DNA of 19,700 bases from JAJTHY01 sp964458795. GTDB lineage: Bacteria > Pseudomonadota > Alphaproteobacteria > Rickettsiales > Midichloriaceae. The notes below the pieces were generated by a model. That model saw only the letters and a program-made list of their open reading frames with translations. It did no database searches and had not been told where the DNA came from. The position numbers were made by a program, and so were the translations under genes. Below, piece by piece: positions 1-6,302 of this stretch. The first letter of the stretch is position 1. The number at the start of each line of letters is the position of its first letter. Where the stretch lies: the NCBI GenBank assembly GCA_964458795.1, contig CAYWJW010000028.1, positions 1 through 19,700 of the forward strand, given 5' to 3'.

Positions 1-2
1 AT

Positions 3-887
3 CATAATGTTTCTTTGATAGAGAAGTTGCTTGAAGTAACTGTGGCTACAAGGGGAAGCTACTTGGCAATCAGTGGTAAAGAGGATGATGTTAAGGTTGC
101 AGCTTCTCTTTTTGAGGCCTTGTATGATCGGTTGGAAAATGGGCGAGAAGAGGTTGTGGAAATTGATATAAAAGAGCTTATAAAAGCTATTAACAGCAAT
201 ACTTCAAAAGTTAAATCCAAGGGTGTTAAAAGTAGTGAGCTTGTAATTAAGACGCGTATCAAACAAATTTTTCCATATAATGATCGTCAGCTTAAATATC
301 TGCAATCACTAAAGGAAAAAGTTGTAACTTTTGGTATTGGTGTAGCAGGTACTGGTAAGACGTACTTGGCTGTCGCAATGGCTGTGCATATGTTTTTGGA
401 GAAAAAGGTTGACCGTATTATCCTTACTCGCCCAGTTGTAGAAGCCGGTGAAAAGTTGGGTTTCTTGCCTGGAGACATTAAAGAAAAGATAGATCCATAT
501 CTGCAACCTTTGTATGATGCCTTATATGAGATGCTACCCACTGAGAGTATTGAGCGCTATTTTACAACTCGGGAACTTCAGCTTGCACCTTTAGCTTTTA
601 TGAGAGGAAGGACTCTAACCAATGCTTTCGTAATACTGGATGAAGCGCAGAATGTTACTATTCCACAGATGAAAATGTTTTTGACTCGTTTGGGTAATGG
701 TTCGAAAATGGCTATTACTGGAGATCTTACGCAGATAGATCTACCTCCTGGTATGCCATCTGGGCTTATTGATGCTATTGAAAAGCTCAAAAATCTTAAA
801 GAAATATCAGTTGTTAAATTTGATAGTAATCATGTTGTGCGCCACCCACTCACTAAAAAAATTATTGATGCTTATGAGAGACGATAA
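3..887 (+). CDS. phoH: PhoH family ATPase (5' end outside window)
   Basis: This is a PhoH-type P-loop NTPase, a family tied to RNA metabolism and usually encoded beside ybeY. The reading frame is open to the left edge, and the first visible residues (HNVSLIEKLLEV) match an internal part of the family's N-terminal region. The true start therefore lies before the window and about 294 residues are seen. Counting from the TTG at position 15, a Walker A motif GVAGTGKT lies near residues 109-116 and a Walker B motif VILDEAQN near 206-213. TGDLTQIDLP and the C-terminal VRHPLTKKIIDAYE are also typical. It overlaps the start of ybeY, so the two are probably translationally coupled. The fold assignment is secure; the exact RNA substrate in this family is not settled. 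Confidence 0.93.
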   Translation, partial: HNVSLIEKLLEVTVATRGSYLAISGKEDDVKVAASLFEALYDRLENGREEVVEIDIKELIKAINSNTSKVKSKGVKSSELVIKTRIKQIFPYNDRQLKYLQSLKEKVVTFGIGVAGTGKTYLAVAMAVHMFLEKKVDRIILTRPVVEAGEKLGFLPGDIKEKIDPYLQPLYDALYEMLPTESIERYFTTRELQLAPLAFMRGRTLTNAFVILDEAQNVTIPQMKMFLTRLGNGSKMAITGDLTQIDLPPGMPSGLIDAIEKLKNLKEISVVKFDSNHVVRHPLTKKIIDAYERR

Positions 888-1395
888 AGTTAATAGACGC
901 AAAATTAAAATTCACTATGTATTTTCCTGTAATGCGTGGAAGAAAGTTGAGTTTGATCTAAAGCCATTAACCATGCGTGCTGCTCAACTTGCTTTAGAAG
1001 AATCTGGTCTAGTAAATCATTTAAAAGATATTGAATTTACGCTCAATCTTTCTGATGATAGTGAACTTCAGAAATTAAACTCTGAATTCATGCATAAAGA
1101 CTATCCCACTAATGTGCTTTCTTTCCCCGCAAATGAGGTTAAGATAAGCGATCCAAAAAGCTATTTAAATATGGATGCTTACATAGGCGATATAGCTATA
1201 AGCCTTTCTAAGATTAAAATGGAATCAGATGAACAGGATAAAGACTTTAAAAATCACTATGCGCATATGATTGTTCATGCTATCTTACATCTTATAGGAT
1301 ATGACCATAAAAATGAAGACGAGGCTAGTTTAATGGAAAACAAAGAGATAAGAGTGCTCAAAGCACTTGGAATTGCAAACCCATATGAAATATAG
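874..1395 (+). CDS. ybeY: Endoribonuclease YbeY
   Basis: YbeY is a zinc-dependent single-strand endoribonuclease needed for 16S rRNA 3'-end maturation and ribosome quality control. The 173-residue product carries the family metal site HAILHLIGYDH, with histidines at 135, 139 and 145. It also has the conserved block YPTNVLSFP (77-85) and the IGDIAIS strand (104-110). I place the start at the ATG at 874, which overlaps phoH by 14 bases; an in-frame ATG at 868 adds only two residues. The frame stays open further upstream inside phoH, but that stretch has no YbeY similarity. The length is normal for alphaproteobacteria. The phoH-ybeY-corC order is a common ribosome-maintenance operon. Confidence 0.93.
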   Translation: MRDDKVNRRKIKIHYVFSCNAWKKVEFDLKPLTMRAAQLALEESGLVNHLKDIEFTLNLSDDSELQKLNSEFMHKDYPTNVLSFPANEVKISDPKSYLNMDAYIGDIAISLSKIKMESDEQDKDFKNHYAHMIVHAILHLIGYDHKNEDEASLMENKEIRVLKALGIANPYEI

Positions 1396-1400
1396 AAGTC

Positions 1401-2282
1401 ATGAGTAGCAAATCTAGGCCATCGTTCAAGAAAAGGCGCTTGAGAAGCCTTATTTCATCTATGCTTGATAAGGGCAAAGCATTATTTAAACGTAAGATAC
1501 CATATAGTCTTGAACAGTCTGTTTCTAAAATCTTAGAGCGTAGTATAATTGAAAATGCTCACGAAGAGGAAAAGAACATCCTCAGAAATATACTGGCTTT
1601 TGGGGAGTTAGAAGCTTCCGATGTCATGATTAATCGTGCAGAGATACTTGCAGCGCATGCTGATATAAAATTCGGTGAGATAAAAAAGATATTTATCAAT
1701 GAAGGGCACAGCAGACTTCCCATTTACAAATCTAACCTAGACGATATCGAAGGATTTATTCATATCAAAGATGTCTTTAAGGCTAGTATGCTAAGAACTG
1801 GCGAAAAACCTAAGATTGCCGATATTATCAGAGATATAATCTTCGTACCAGAAACTATCAAGCTTACCGATCTTCTTACAAAAATGAAGACGCGAAAAAT
1901 ACACATAGCCATAGTTCTTGATGAATACGGCGGTACAGCAGGATTAGTAACCATTGAAGATATAGTAGAAGAACTCGTTGGTGATATACAAGATGAACAC
2001 GATAAAGTCGAATCAAAGCCCCTGATTCAGAAACAAGGTGATTATTTTATTATCGATGCTTCTGCAGAACTAGAAGAAGTTGAAGAAGCTCTTGAAGTGG
2101 CTTTGGTAGAAGATGCTGAATCCATTGACTATGAAACCATTGGTGGATTTATAATAACACATCTAGGATATATTCCAAAAGTAGGTACTAAGCTTAAACT
2201 ATCTGCCAAGAATTTAGAGTTTGAGATCACAGATGCCACAGCGCGTAGAGTAAAGCAGATTAAGGTTATTAAGCTCACATAA
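1401..2282 (+). CDS. corC: CorC/HlyC-type CBS-pair protein
   Basis: This 293-residue soluble protein belongs to the CorC/YbeX/HlyC group: a tandem CBS pair followed by a CorC_HlyC domain, with no N-terminal CNNM (DUF21) membrane domain. The first CBS repeat covers about 68-130 (ASDVMINRAEI, HSRLPIYKSNLDDIEGFIHIKDV). The second ends in the hallmark VLDEYGGTAGLVTIEDIVEE near 172-191, and the C-terminal CorC_HlyC domain covers about 205-290. The N-terminus is basic. YbeX-type proteins encoded beside ybeY have been linked to magnesium homeostasis and ribosome metabolism; the rickettsial name 'hemolysin C' is a historical label. It starts 5 bases after ybeY. In many alphaproteobacteria lnt follows; here the interspersed repeat begins within the stop codon and the accessory block follows. 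Confidence 0.9.
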   Translation: MSSKSRPSFKKRRLRSLISSMLDKGKALFKRKIPYSLEQSVSKILERSIIENAHEEEKNILRNILAFGELEASDVMINRAEILAAHADIKFGEIKKIFINEGHSRLPIYKSNLDDIEGFIHIKDVFKASMLRTGEKPKIADIIRDIIFVPETIKLTDLLTKMKTRKIHIAIVLDEYGGTAGLVTIEDIVEELVGDIQDEHDKVESKPLIQKQGDYFIIDASAELEEVEEALEVALVEDAESIDYETIGGFIITHLGYIPKVGTKLKLSAKNLEFEITDATARRVKQIKVIKLT

Positions 2283-2370
2283 AATATTTTCATCAGGGAC
2301 TTCCATATAGCAAAAGAGCAGATTATACTAATAAATATAAGATAGAAGAAGTGTGCGTAATAGCTTAAAT
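2281..2370 (+). repeat. Interspersed repeat, copy R1 (left edge of accessory block)
   Basis: This is copy 1 of an 83-90 bp repeat seen in this window. It opens with the palindrome AAAATATTTT, then AGGGACTTCCAT at about 2295-2306. After a variable stretch of about 22 bases come TAATAAATATAAGATAG (2329-2345) and GCTTAAAT (2363-2370). The same order and near-identical spacing recur at 7549-7631 in the same orientation, and at 12961-13043 inverted. It abuts the corC stop codon. No ORF or terminal target duplication was recognised. Confidence 0.85.
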
Positions 2371-2387
2371 GCTTCAAAAGAAAGGTC

Positions 2388-2408
2388 ATCTTGAACTTGT
2401 TTCAGGAT
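2388..2408. repeat. REP-like palindrome
   Basis: An inverted repeat has arms ATCTTGAA and TTCAGGAT (one G-U pair) around the loop CTTGT, preceded by GTC. From memory it resembles the widespread REP-like sequence whose arms read ATCCTGAA / TTCAGGAT in many bacterial genomes. It lies just after R1 in non-coding DNA. Confidence 0.6.
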
Positions 2409-2482
2409 TTCCTGATTGTGTAGAGTGATGTCTTGTGCGATCCATGCATCAATGTTGAATGTAAATGAGAATTTTGCATTAA

Positions 2483-2525
2483 ATCTTTACTAACACCGTA
2501 AAGATCTGTATAGCAAATTATACAG
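2483..2525. repeat. Two consecutive perfect inverted repeats
   Basis: The first hairpin has arms ATCTTTAC (2483-2490) and GTAAAGAT (2498-2505) with a 7-base loop. The second follows directly, with arms CTGTATA (2506-2512) and TATACAG (2519-2525) and a 6-base loop. No plus-strand T-run follows, so they do not look like intrinsic terminators. They end 37 bases before the extended -10 motif that precedes the LRR gene. Confidence 0.6.
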
Positions 2526-2561
2526 CACCTCATGCATGTTAATATTATTGCAACATTCTAG

Positions 2562-2570
2562 TGCTATAAT
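2562..2570 (+). promoter_or_regulatory. Extended -10 promoter for the LRR gene
   Basis: TGCTATAAT is a perfect extended -10 element (TGn plus consensus TATAAT). No good -35 box sits at 16-18 bases, which an extended -10 promoter tolerates. Transcription would start near 2577, giving a 5' UTR of about 30 bases to the GTG at 2607. Confidence 0.6.
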
Positions 2571-2606
2571 ACGATCATATTAAATAGATATTAATTGGAC
2601 ATTAGT

Positions 2607-4106
2607 GTGAAAAATTCATTAGACCCACAAGCGGAAGAATATAAAGATATAGTGGATAGAGCATTATCTATGCCTGAAGGTAAAACCAGTTTAGGATTTA
2701 GTGGTAAGCATTTAAAAGCCGAAGGCGTGAAATATTTGGCTGAAAAATTGAAGGAAAAAAATATTACTTGGTTAAGGCTTTGTGGATGCCATATAGGTGA
2801 TGAAGGTATGGAGCATATGGCCAATATGCTGAAGAGCTATGACTCTCTTAGTTACTTAGATCTTACTCGCAATTCTCTAGGTAGTAATGGTGTAGAGCAT
2901 TTAGCTGCAGCTTTAAAGAGCAATACTTCTCTAGTTTCTTTAGATATTACAAGCAATAATCTTAAAGATGAAGACATGGAAAAGATTCTAGATGCTTTGA
3001 AAGATAATAAAAATCTAATAATTCTAAATACTCATGCAACGCCAGTTTATACCGCACAGCACATAAATGGAGTTATGGAGCCAAGAAAAGCTCGTGCAGA
3101 AAAGTTAGCTAAGGAATGGGTTGCATATAAAAAAGAGGGTGCGGTATTAAGTAAAGAAAGCAAAGAATATTATGAAATGTCCAGCGCCATAATATATTTA
3201 TTAAAAACAAGAGATGAGCTTAATCAACCAGACTTTGTGGAAGAATTTGTTGCGTATTGCGCGCCTTATAGAAATGTCATAATAGCTGGAAGAGAAGGTA
3301 GAAGAGCTCAGGAAAGATTGGAGGAAGTGCAGAAAGAAGTTGAAGAAGCTCAGAAAATAGTTAAAGCAATTGAAGCAGGGTATTTTTCAGCTCAGGAAAT
3401 TCATGAATTAGCTGAGAAAGTATATAAGGAAGCTGAAGAAAGTGTTAAGAAAGCTCATATAGAATTTGCTGAAGCTGAGCGTAAACATGGGGATACTAAT
3501 ACTAAAGAAGAGAGACTTGAAAGGGAAATTGAAGATAAGACCAAGAAAGTTGAAGAGAAAACCTTAGAGTTTGCCAATATGGTAATAAAAGAGCGCGATG
3601 AAATTGCAGAGATTCTAGGGAAAGCTGAAGAAGAGAAAAAGAAAGCTTTAGGGAGACAAAACCAGATTATAGAAGAGCGCGAAAGAAGTGTGGAGATTCA
3701 AAGGAATATTGAAGAAGAAAACAATATAACTTTAGGGTGTATAAAGAAGACTAAGGAGTTAGCAGAAGAGACTAAGGTAATGCTTGAAAAGGCCAAGGAA
3801 GCTATAAAGAAGTCTGAAGAAGATAGAAATAAAACTTTAGAGTCTGTACAGAAGGCCAAGGAGCTAACAGAAGATACTAAAGAAAGTAATAGAAGATTAT
3901 TTGCCTTGAAATGCACACTTGGCAGTGGATTTGTAGTTTCAACATATTATGCATTACAGACTTATACTTTTTTACCAAAAGTGCATTCCGGAATTCTTTG
4001 TGCACTCCCACCTTTAGCTGGTGCAATTGCTTATTATTTTTCTGATCAGCATACTACAAAACCTAGTCATTCCGGACCCGATGCGGAATCTCTGCAGAGA
4101 TTGTAA
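2607..4106 (+). CDS. LRR (ribonuclease-inhibitor type) / coiled-coil protein with C-terminal membrane hairpin
   Basis: Function is unknown; the architecture is of eukaryotic type. Numbers count from the GTG at 2607 (499 residues). Residues 27-145 hold about three and a half 28-residue RI-type leucine-rich repeats, for example LSYLDLTRNSLGSNGVEHLA. A linker follows to about 230. Residues 235-430 are almost pure charged coiled coil containing a heptad-based internal repeat (NITLGCIKKTKELAEETK and NKTLESVQKAKELTEDTK, 35 residues apart). Two hydrophobic segments at about 432-455 and 461-478 form a putative membrane hairpin before a short polar tail. There is no signal peptide. GTG is preferred because GGA lies 7 bases upstream; a TTG at 2595 would add four residues. 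With its own promoter and no bacterial pathway context, a host-interaction or membrane-scaffold role is an inference. Confidence 0.85.
   Translation: MKNSLDPQAEEYKDIVDRALSMPEGKTSLGFSGKHLKAEGVKYLAEKLKEKNITWLRLCGCHIGDEGMEHMANMLKSYDSLSYLDLTRNSLGSNGVEHLAAALKSNTSLVSLDITSNNLKDEDMEKILDALKDNKNLIILNTHATPVYTAQHINGVMEPRKARAEKLAKEWVAYKKEGAVLSKESKEYYEMSSAIIYLLKTRDELNQPDFVEEFVAYCAPYRNVIIAGREGRRAQERLEEVQKEVEEAQKIVKAIEAGYFSAQEIHELAEKVYKEAEESVKKAHIEFAEAERKHGDTNTKEERLEREIEDKTKKVEEKTLEFANMVIKERDEIAEILGKAEEEKKKALGRQNQIIEERERSVEIQRNIEEENNITLGCIKKTKELAEETKVMLEKAKEAIKKSEEDRNKTLESVQKAKELTEDTKESNRRLFALKCTLGSGFVVSTYYALQTYTFLPKVHSGILCALPPLAGAIAYYFSDQHTTKPSHSGPDAESLQRL
4087..4102. repeat. 16-base perfect palindrome at the LRR gene's 3' end
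   Basis: AATCTCTGCAGAGATT is self-complementary and ends just before the TAA stop (4104-4106). There is no T-run after it. Its arms AATCTCT/AGAGATT match those of the palindrome at 13215-13232 in the ABC-F leader. Confidence 0.6.
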
Positions 4107-4306
4107 GATGCCGAAATAAATTCATTATAACAACGCTCAAGCCTAGGTAAATCTCTGTTTACACCTGTTATTTAAAAACAAAGCTCAGGAAAAATGGGGC
4201 ATTCACCTGTTAAAACAGGTAAAAAATCACAGATAATGAATATTCATATGTAGCAGTATGATAGGGCTATAAGCCTCATAAACATTGAGTTATTTGGAGA
4301 TAGGGT
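4107..4306. other. Non-coding spacer between LRR and F-box-like genes
   Basis: No credible gene was seen. The spacer holds a 7-bp inverted repeat ACCTGTT/AACAGGT at 4205-4220, separated by AA and followed by an A-run on the plus strand, which is the wrong sense for a plus-strand terminator. A short GGCT/AGCC inverted repeat lies near 4265-4275. The spacer ends at the promoter-leader of the next gene. Confidence 0.6.
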
Positions 4307-4354
4307 TTGACTATAATCTAAATTACTAATAGCATGCCACCCGCAAAACTAATA
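4306..4354 (+). promoter_or_regulatory. Promoter-leader module, copy A
   Basis: This 49-base segment aligns without gaps to 4975-5023, about 36 of 49 bases identical by hand count. It starts with TTTGACTATA and ends with the identical 17-mer CACCCGCAAAACTAATA. TTGACT (4307-4312) is a -35 candidate, with TAGCAT (4330-4335) 17 bases downstream as a weak -10. The conserved 17-mer would be the 5' leader and lies about 16 bases before the ATG at 4371. Reading A in the frame that is open in copy B meets a stop, which argues for a regulatory rather than coding role. Confidence 0.55.
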
Positions 4355-4370
4355 CCTTGGCAATAAAAAC

Positions 4371-4955
4371 ATGCGGCATGCTATTACTGACGTACCTGAT
4401 GATGTGTTAATAACTACTCTCTCATTAATAGCTTTTAGAGATTTGCCGATACTCAGGCAAGTTTCTAGCCTGTTTAATAGTCTTATCTTTCTAGCTATGT
4501 GTTATAAAATAGAACATGGTGCTAATGATAGGTCCAATTCTAGAGAGATAGAGTTAGCAGGTTTTATTGCCGAGAAAGCTTGTATCTCTATAAAGCATAT
4601 TAGCATGATTTGTCCTTTGGGAGTATGTAGTGATCTTGGTAAAGCTTATGCTATAACTGGTTTAATTTATGATAGGCCCCTGTGGTTTGACCCTACAAGT
4701 CCCATGGGTAACTGGTATACTTGTAGTATGGTACTTTTGGTAAAATATAATAGCAACACCGTAATATATAATGGAGAAGATAATCCCTTTAGCTTACCTA
4801 AGCTAGTGATCGAAGATTATCTAAAGAGAACTCGCTGTGATGATACTGAAGGCAAAAGAGGAGGGAAGCGGCAAAAACTTTTAAATGGCCATAGACAAAT
4901 ACTAAGTTTATCAAATGCATGTGCTCAACATGGGTCTGATCCCCATAAATATTAG
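4371..4955 (+). CDS. F-box-like protein with an unrecognised C-terminal domain
   Basis: Residues 5-43 of this 194-residue protein match the F-box pattern: VPDDVLITTLSLIAFRDL followed by LRQVSSLFNSLI. That gives the expected Pro, acidic/Val-Leu, Leu-x-x-L, aromatic-x-Asp-Leu and Val-Ser-x-x-Phe-x-x-Leu positions. F-boxes bind eukaryotic Skp1 and recruit substrates to SCF ubiquitin ligases, and bacteria that carry them usually secrete them into hosts. Residues about 79-156 (MICPLGVCSDLGKAYAIT to IEDYLKRTRC) form a domain I cannot name; it recurs in the next gene. A basic KRGGKRQK stretch at 161-168 could be a nuclear targeting signal. There is no signal peptide or membrane segment. Copy A of the promoter-leader lies just upstream. 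The F-box call rests on pattern matching by eye; the effector role is inferred. Confidence 0.72.
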   Translation: MRHAITDVPDDVLITTLSLIAFRDLPILRQVSSLFNSLIFLAMCYKIEHGANDRSNSREIELAGFIAEKACISIKHISMICPLGVCSDLGKAYAITGLIYDRPLWFDPTSPMGNWYTCSMVLLVKYNSNTVIYNGEDNPFSLPKLVIEDYLKRTRCDDTEGKRGGKRQKLLNGHRQILSLSNACAQHGSDPHKY

Positions 4956-4974
4956 GTTAAAGCGATTAATATAA

Positions 4975-5023
4975 TTTGACTATAAAGCAGTTTAGCACTA
5001 ATTTTTCACCCGCAAAACTAATA
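4975..5023 (+). promoter_or_regulatory. Promoter-leader module, copy B
   Basis: This segment is paralogous to 4306-4354. TTGACT is at 4976-4981, and a weak -10 (TAATTT, 4999-5004) lies 17 bases on. The shared 17-mer CACCCGCAAAACTAATA is at 5007-5023, followed by AGG (5026-5028) 10 bases before the ATG at 5039. The frame is open from a TTG at 4976, but that TTG is part of the -35 candidate, so the shared layout argues for the ATG. Confidence 0.55.
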
Positions 5024-5038
5024 GCAGGCAAGACTATA

Positions 5039-5500
5039 ATGAAACAAGTAGGTGATTCTAGTATAAATTTAAAAGATCAAGAATTTAATGAACAAGCTTT
5101 TAAGCTTTTTTGTTCTAAAGTAGAAAAAGATAAAAACTATAGACCCGACTGTACAGATGAGCAATTGATGAGTCTGGTTATGAAGGATGATGAACCTATC
5201 AATACTAATGGAAAAATGGCTCTTATGATACAGCCATTACCAGATTGTAATATAGGCAGGCTTTATATGATAAGTTGCACAGGATATGGAGTTCCTTTTG
5301 GTTCTGGAGGTTATCTTGATGCTTGGTATATAGAGAAGAAAGTATGTTTGCTAAGGCCGAACTGCAGCGCCGTTATATATCCATATATAGATGGTAAACT
5401 TGTTAACAGACCTATAGAAGGAATCTTAGATATTTATTTAAATAAACCTTGTCTTCATGACGGGGCAGTTGAAGAAAAGCTAAGCGGCGTAAGTCATTGA
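5039..5500 (+). CDS. Paralogue of the F-box-like protein, lacking the F-box
   Basis: No known family is recognised. Residues 62-138 of the 153-residue product align with the C-terminal domain of the upstream F-box-like protein. Both share MI-x-PL-x-x-C, then [DN][LI]G[KR]-x-Y-x-I, then Y-x-x-P, then WY, then VIY, and end with I-x-[DE]-YL or I-x-D-I-YL and a final Cys. The first 60 residues are polar and helical-looking with no F-box. The duplicated leader together with the shared domain shows that the two genes arose by tandem duplication followed by N-terminal divergence or domain swap. ATG 5039 is preferred over TTG 4976 because the leader copy in front of the F-box-like gene is interrupted in that frame. 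The role is unknown; the shared domain may bind the same partner. Confidence 0.75.
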   Translation: MKQVGDSSINLKDQEFNEQAFKLFCSKVEKDKNYRPDCTDEQLMSLVMKDDEPINTNGKMALMIQPLPDCNIGRLYMISCTGYGVPFGSGGYLDAWYIEKKVCLLRPNCSAVIYPYIDGKLVNRPIEGILDIYLNKPCLHDGAVEEKLSGVSH

Positions 5501-5577
5501 ATTAATTGATAAAATTCCCATTGCAAAGCAATAATTTAGGCAGTAGCATAAATTATGATGCAATGGGCCGCCCGCCA

Positions 5578-6225
5578 ATGAGCATAAAGACGAAGATTAG
5601 TGGTGTAACTACAAAAGAAGCACTTAATCTATGTATTAAGTACGGTGTAGATTATGTAGGTGCAGTCTTTTATGGGCTCTCCCCGCGGAATATATCTTTT
5701 AATCATGCGAAAGAATTTGCGAGTCTTATTCCTCCGAATATAAAAAAAGTTGCTGTGGTGGTAAATCCAGATAAACAGCTTGTCAGAAGTATACAAAACA
5801 CGTTTGATCCTGACTATTTTCAATTAGCTGACGGTGAACCACTAGAGCAGGTAGCCTACCTAAAATCTAAGTTCAAACTGAATTTGATTAAAACTATCTA
5901 CGTCGGTAAAAGCCTTGATATGGATCTAATCAGAGGCTATGAACCATATGTTGATGGATATTTATTTGAGTCCAAAGCTAATGGTGATCTATATGTGGAT
6001 CAAGCTGAAAACACATTTGACTGGGGTTTATTACGCAACTTTAATACCTCTAAGTTTTGGATGTTATCAGGTGGTATTAATAAATTTAACCTGCGTGAAG
6101 CTGTAAGAGTGTCTGGTGCTAGTATAATCAATGCATCATCCACATTAGAAAGCTCACCAGGGATAAAGGATGAGAGCGTAGTCGAAGAATTCTTGCGTTT
6201 AACAAGGTCGCATAATGAAGTCTAG
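5578..6225 (+). CDS. Divergent phosphoribosylanthranilate isomerase (TrpF)-like protein
   Basis: The 215-residue product follows the TrpF TIM-barrel throughout: KISGVT at 6-11, AVFYGLSPRNIS (29-40), VAVVVNP (58-64), FQLADGE (81-87), LFES (129-132), TFDWGLL (146-152), LSGGIN (163-168) and LESSPGIKD (190-198). TrpF converts phosphoribosylanthranilate to CdRP in tryptophan synthesis. Three signature positions are altered: the catalytic Cys of K-I-C-G-L-T is Ser8, the catalytic Asp of the LL-D-S/T strand is Glu131, and the glycine-rich GGTG before TFDW is missing. No other trp gene lies in the window. It may have reduced or different activity. The start is set by homology at ATG 5578; ATG 5563 and TTG 5506 are in frame but add non-homologous residues, and no clear Shine-Dalgarno helps decide. 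Confidence 0.8.
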   Translation: MSIKTKISGVTTKEALNLCIKYGVDYVGAVFYGLSPRNISFNHAKEFASLIPPNIKKVAVVVNPDKQLVRSIQNTFDPDYFQLADGEPLEQVAYLKSKFKLNLIKTIYVGKSLDMDLIRGYEPYVDGYLFESKANGDLYVDQAENTFDWGLLRNFNTSKFWMLSGGINKFNLREAVRVSGASIINASSTLESSPGIKDESVVEEFLRLTRSHNEV

Positions 6226-6253
6226 GCACAGTATTGGAAGAATTACTATCAAT

Positions 6254-6273
6254 TTTTACCATAAGTGGTAAAA
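6254..6273. repeat. 8-bp inverted repeat between trpF-like and PP2C-like genes
   Basis: Arms TTTTACCA (6254-6261) and TGGTAAAA (6266-6273) flank the loop TAAG. The hairpin sits 29 bases after the trpF-like stop and 29 bases before the next start. It could be a weak terminator or processing site; the plus-strand arm is followed by TCG, not a T-run. Confidence 0.5.
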
Positions 6274-6302
6274 TCGTAAAAAAATATAAATGAATAGCGA
6301 AC

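Noticed and set aside
4205..4220. Terminator after the LRR gene
   Set aside because: The ACCTGTT/AACAGGT stem is followed by A residues on the plus strand and lies about 100 bases beyond the stop; no T-run in the right sense.
4976..5038. TTG-initiated N-terminal extension of the F-box paralogue
   Set aside because: The TTG is part of a duplicated promoter-leader whose other copy has a stop in the same frame.
5506..5577. Upstream TTG/ATG starts for the TrpF-like protein
   Set aside because: The added residues precede the first barrel strand and match nothing in TrpF.
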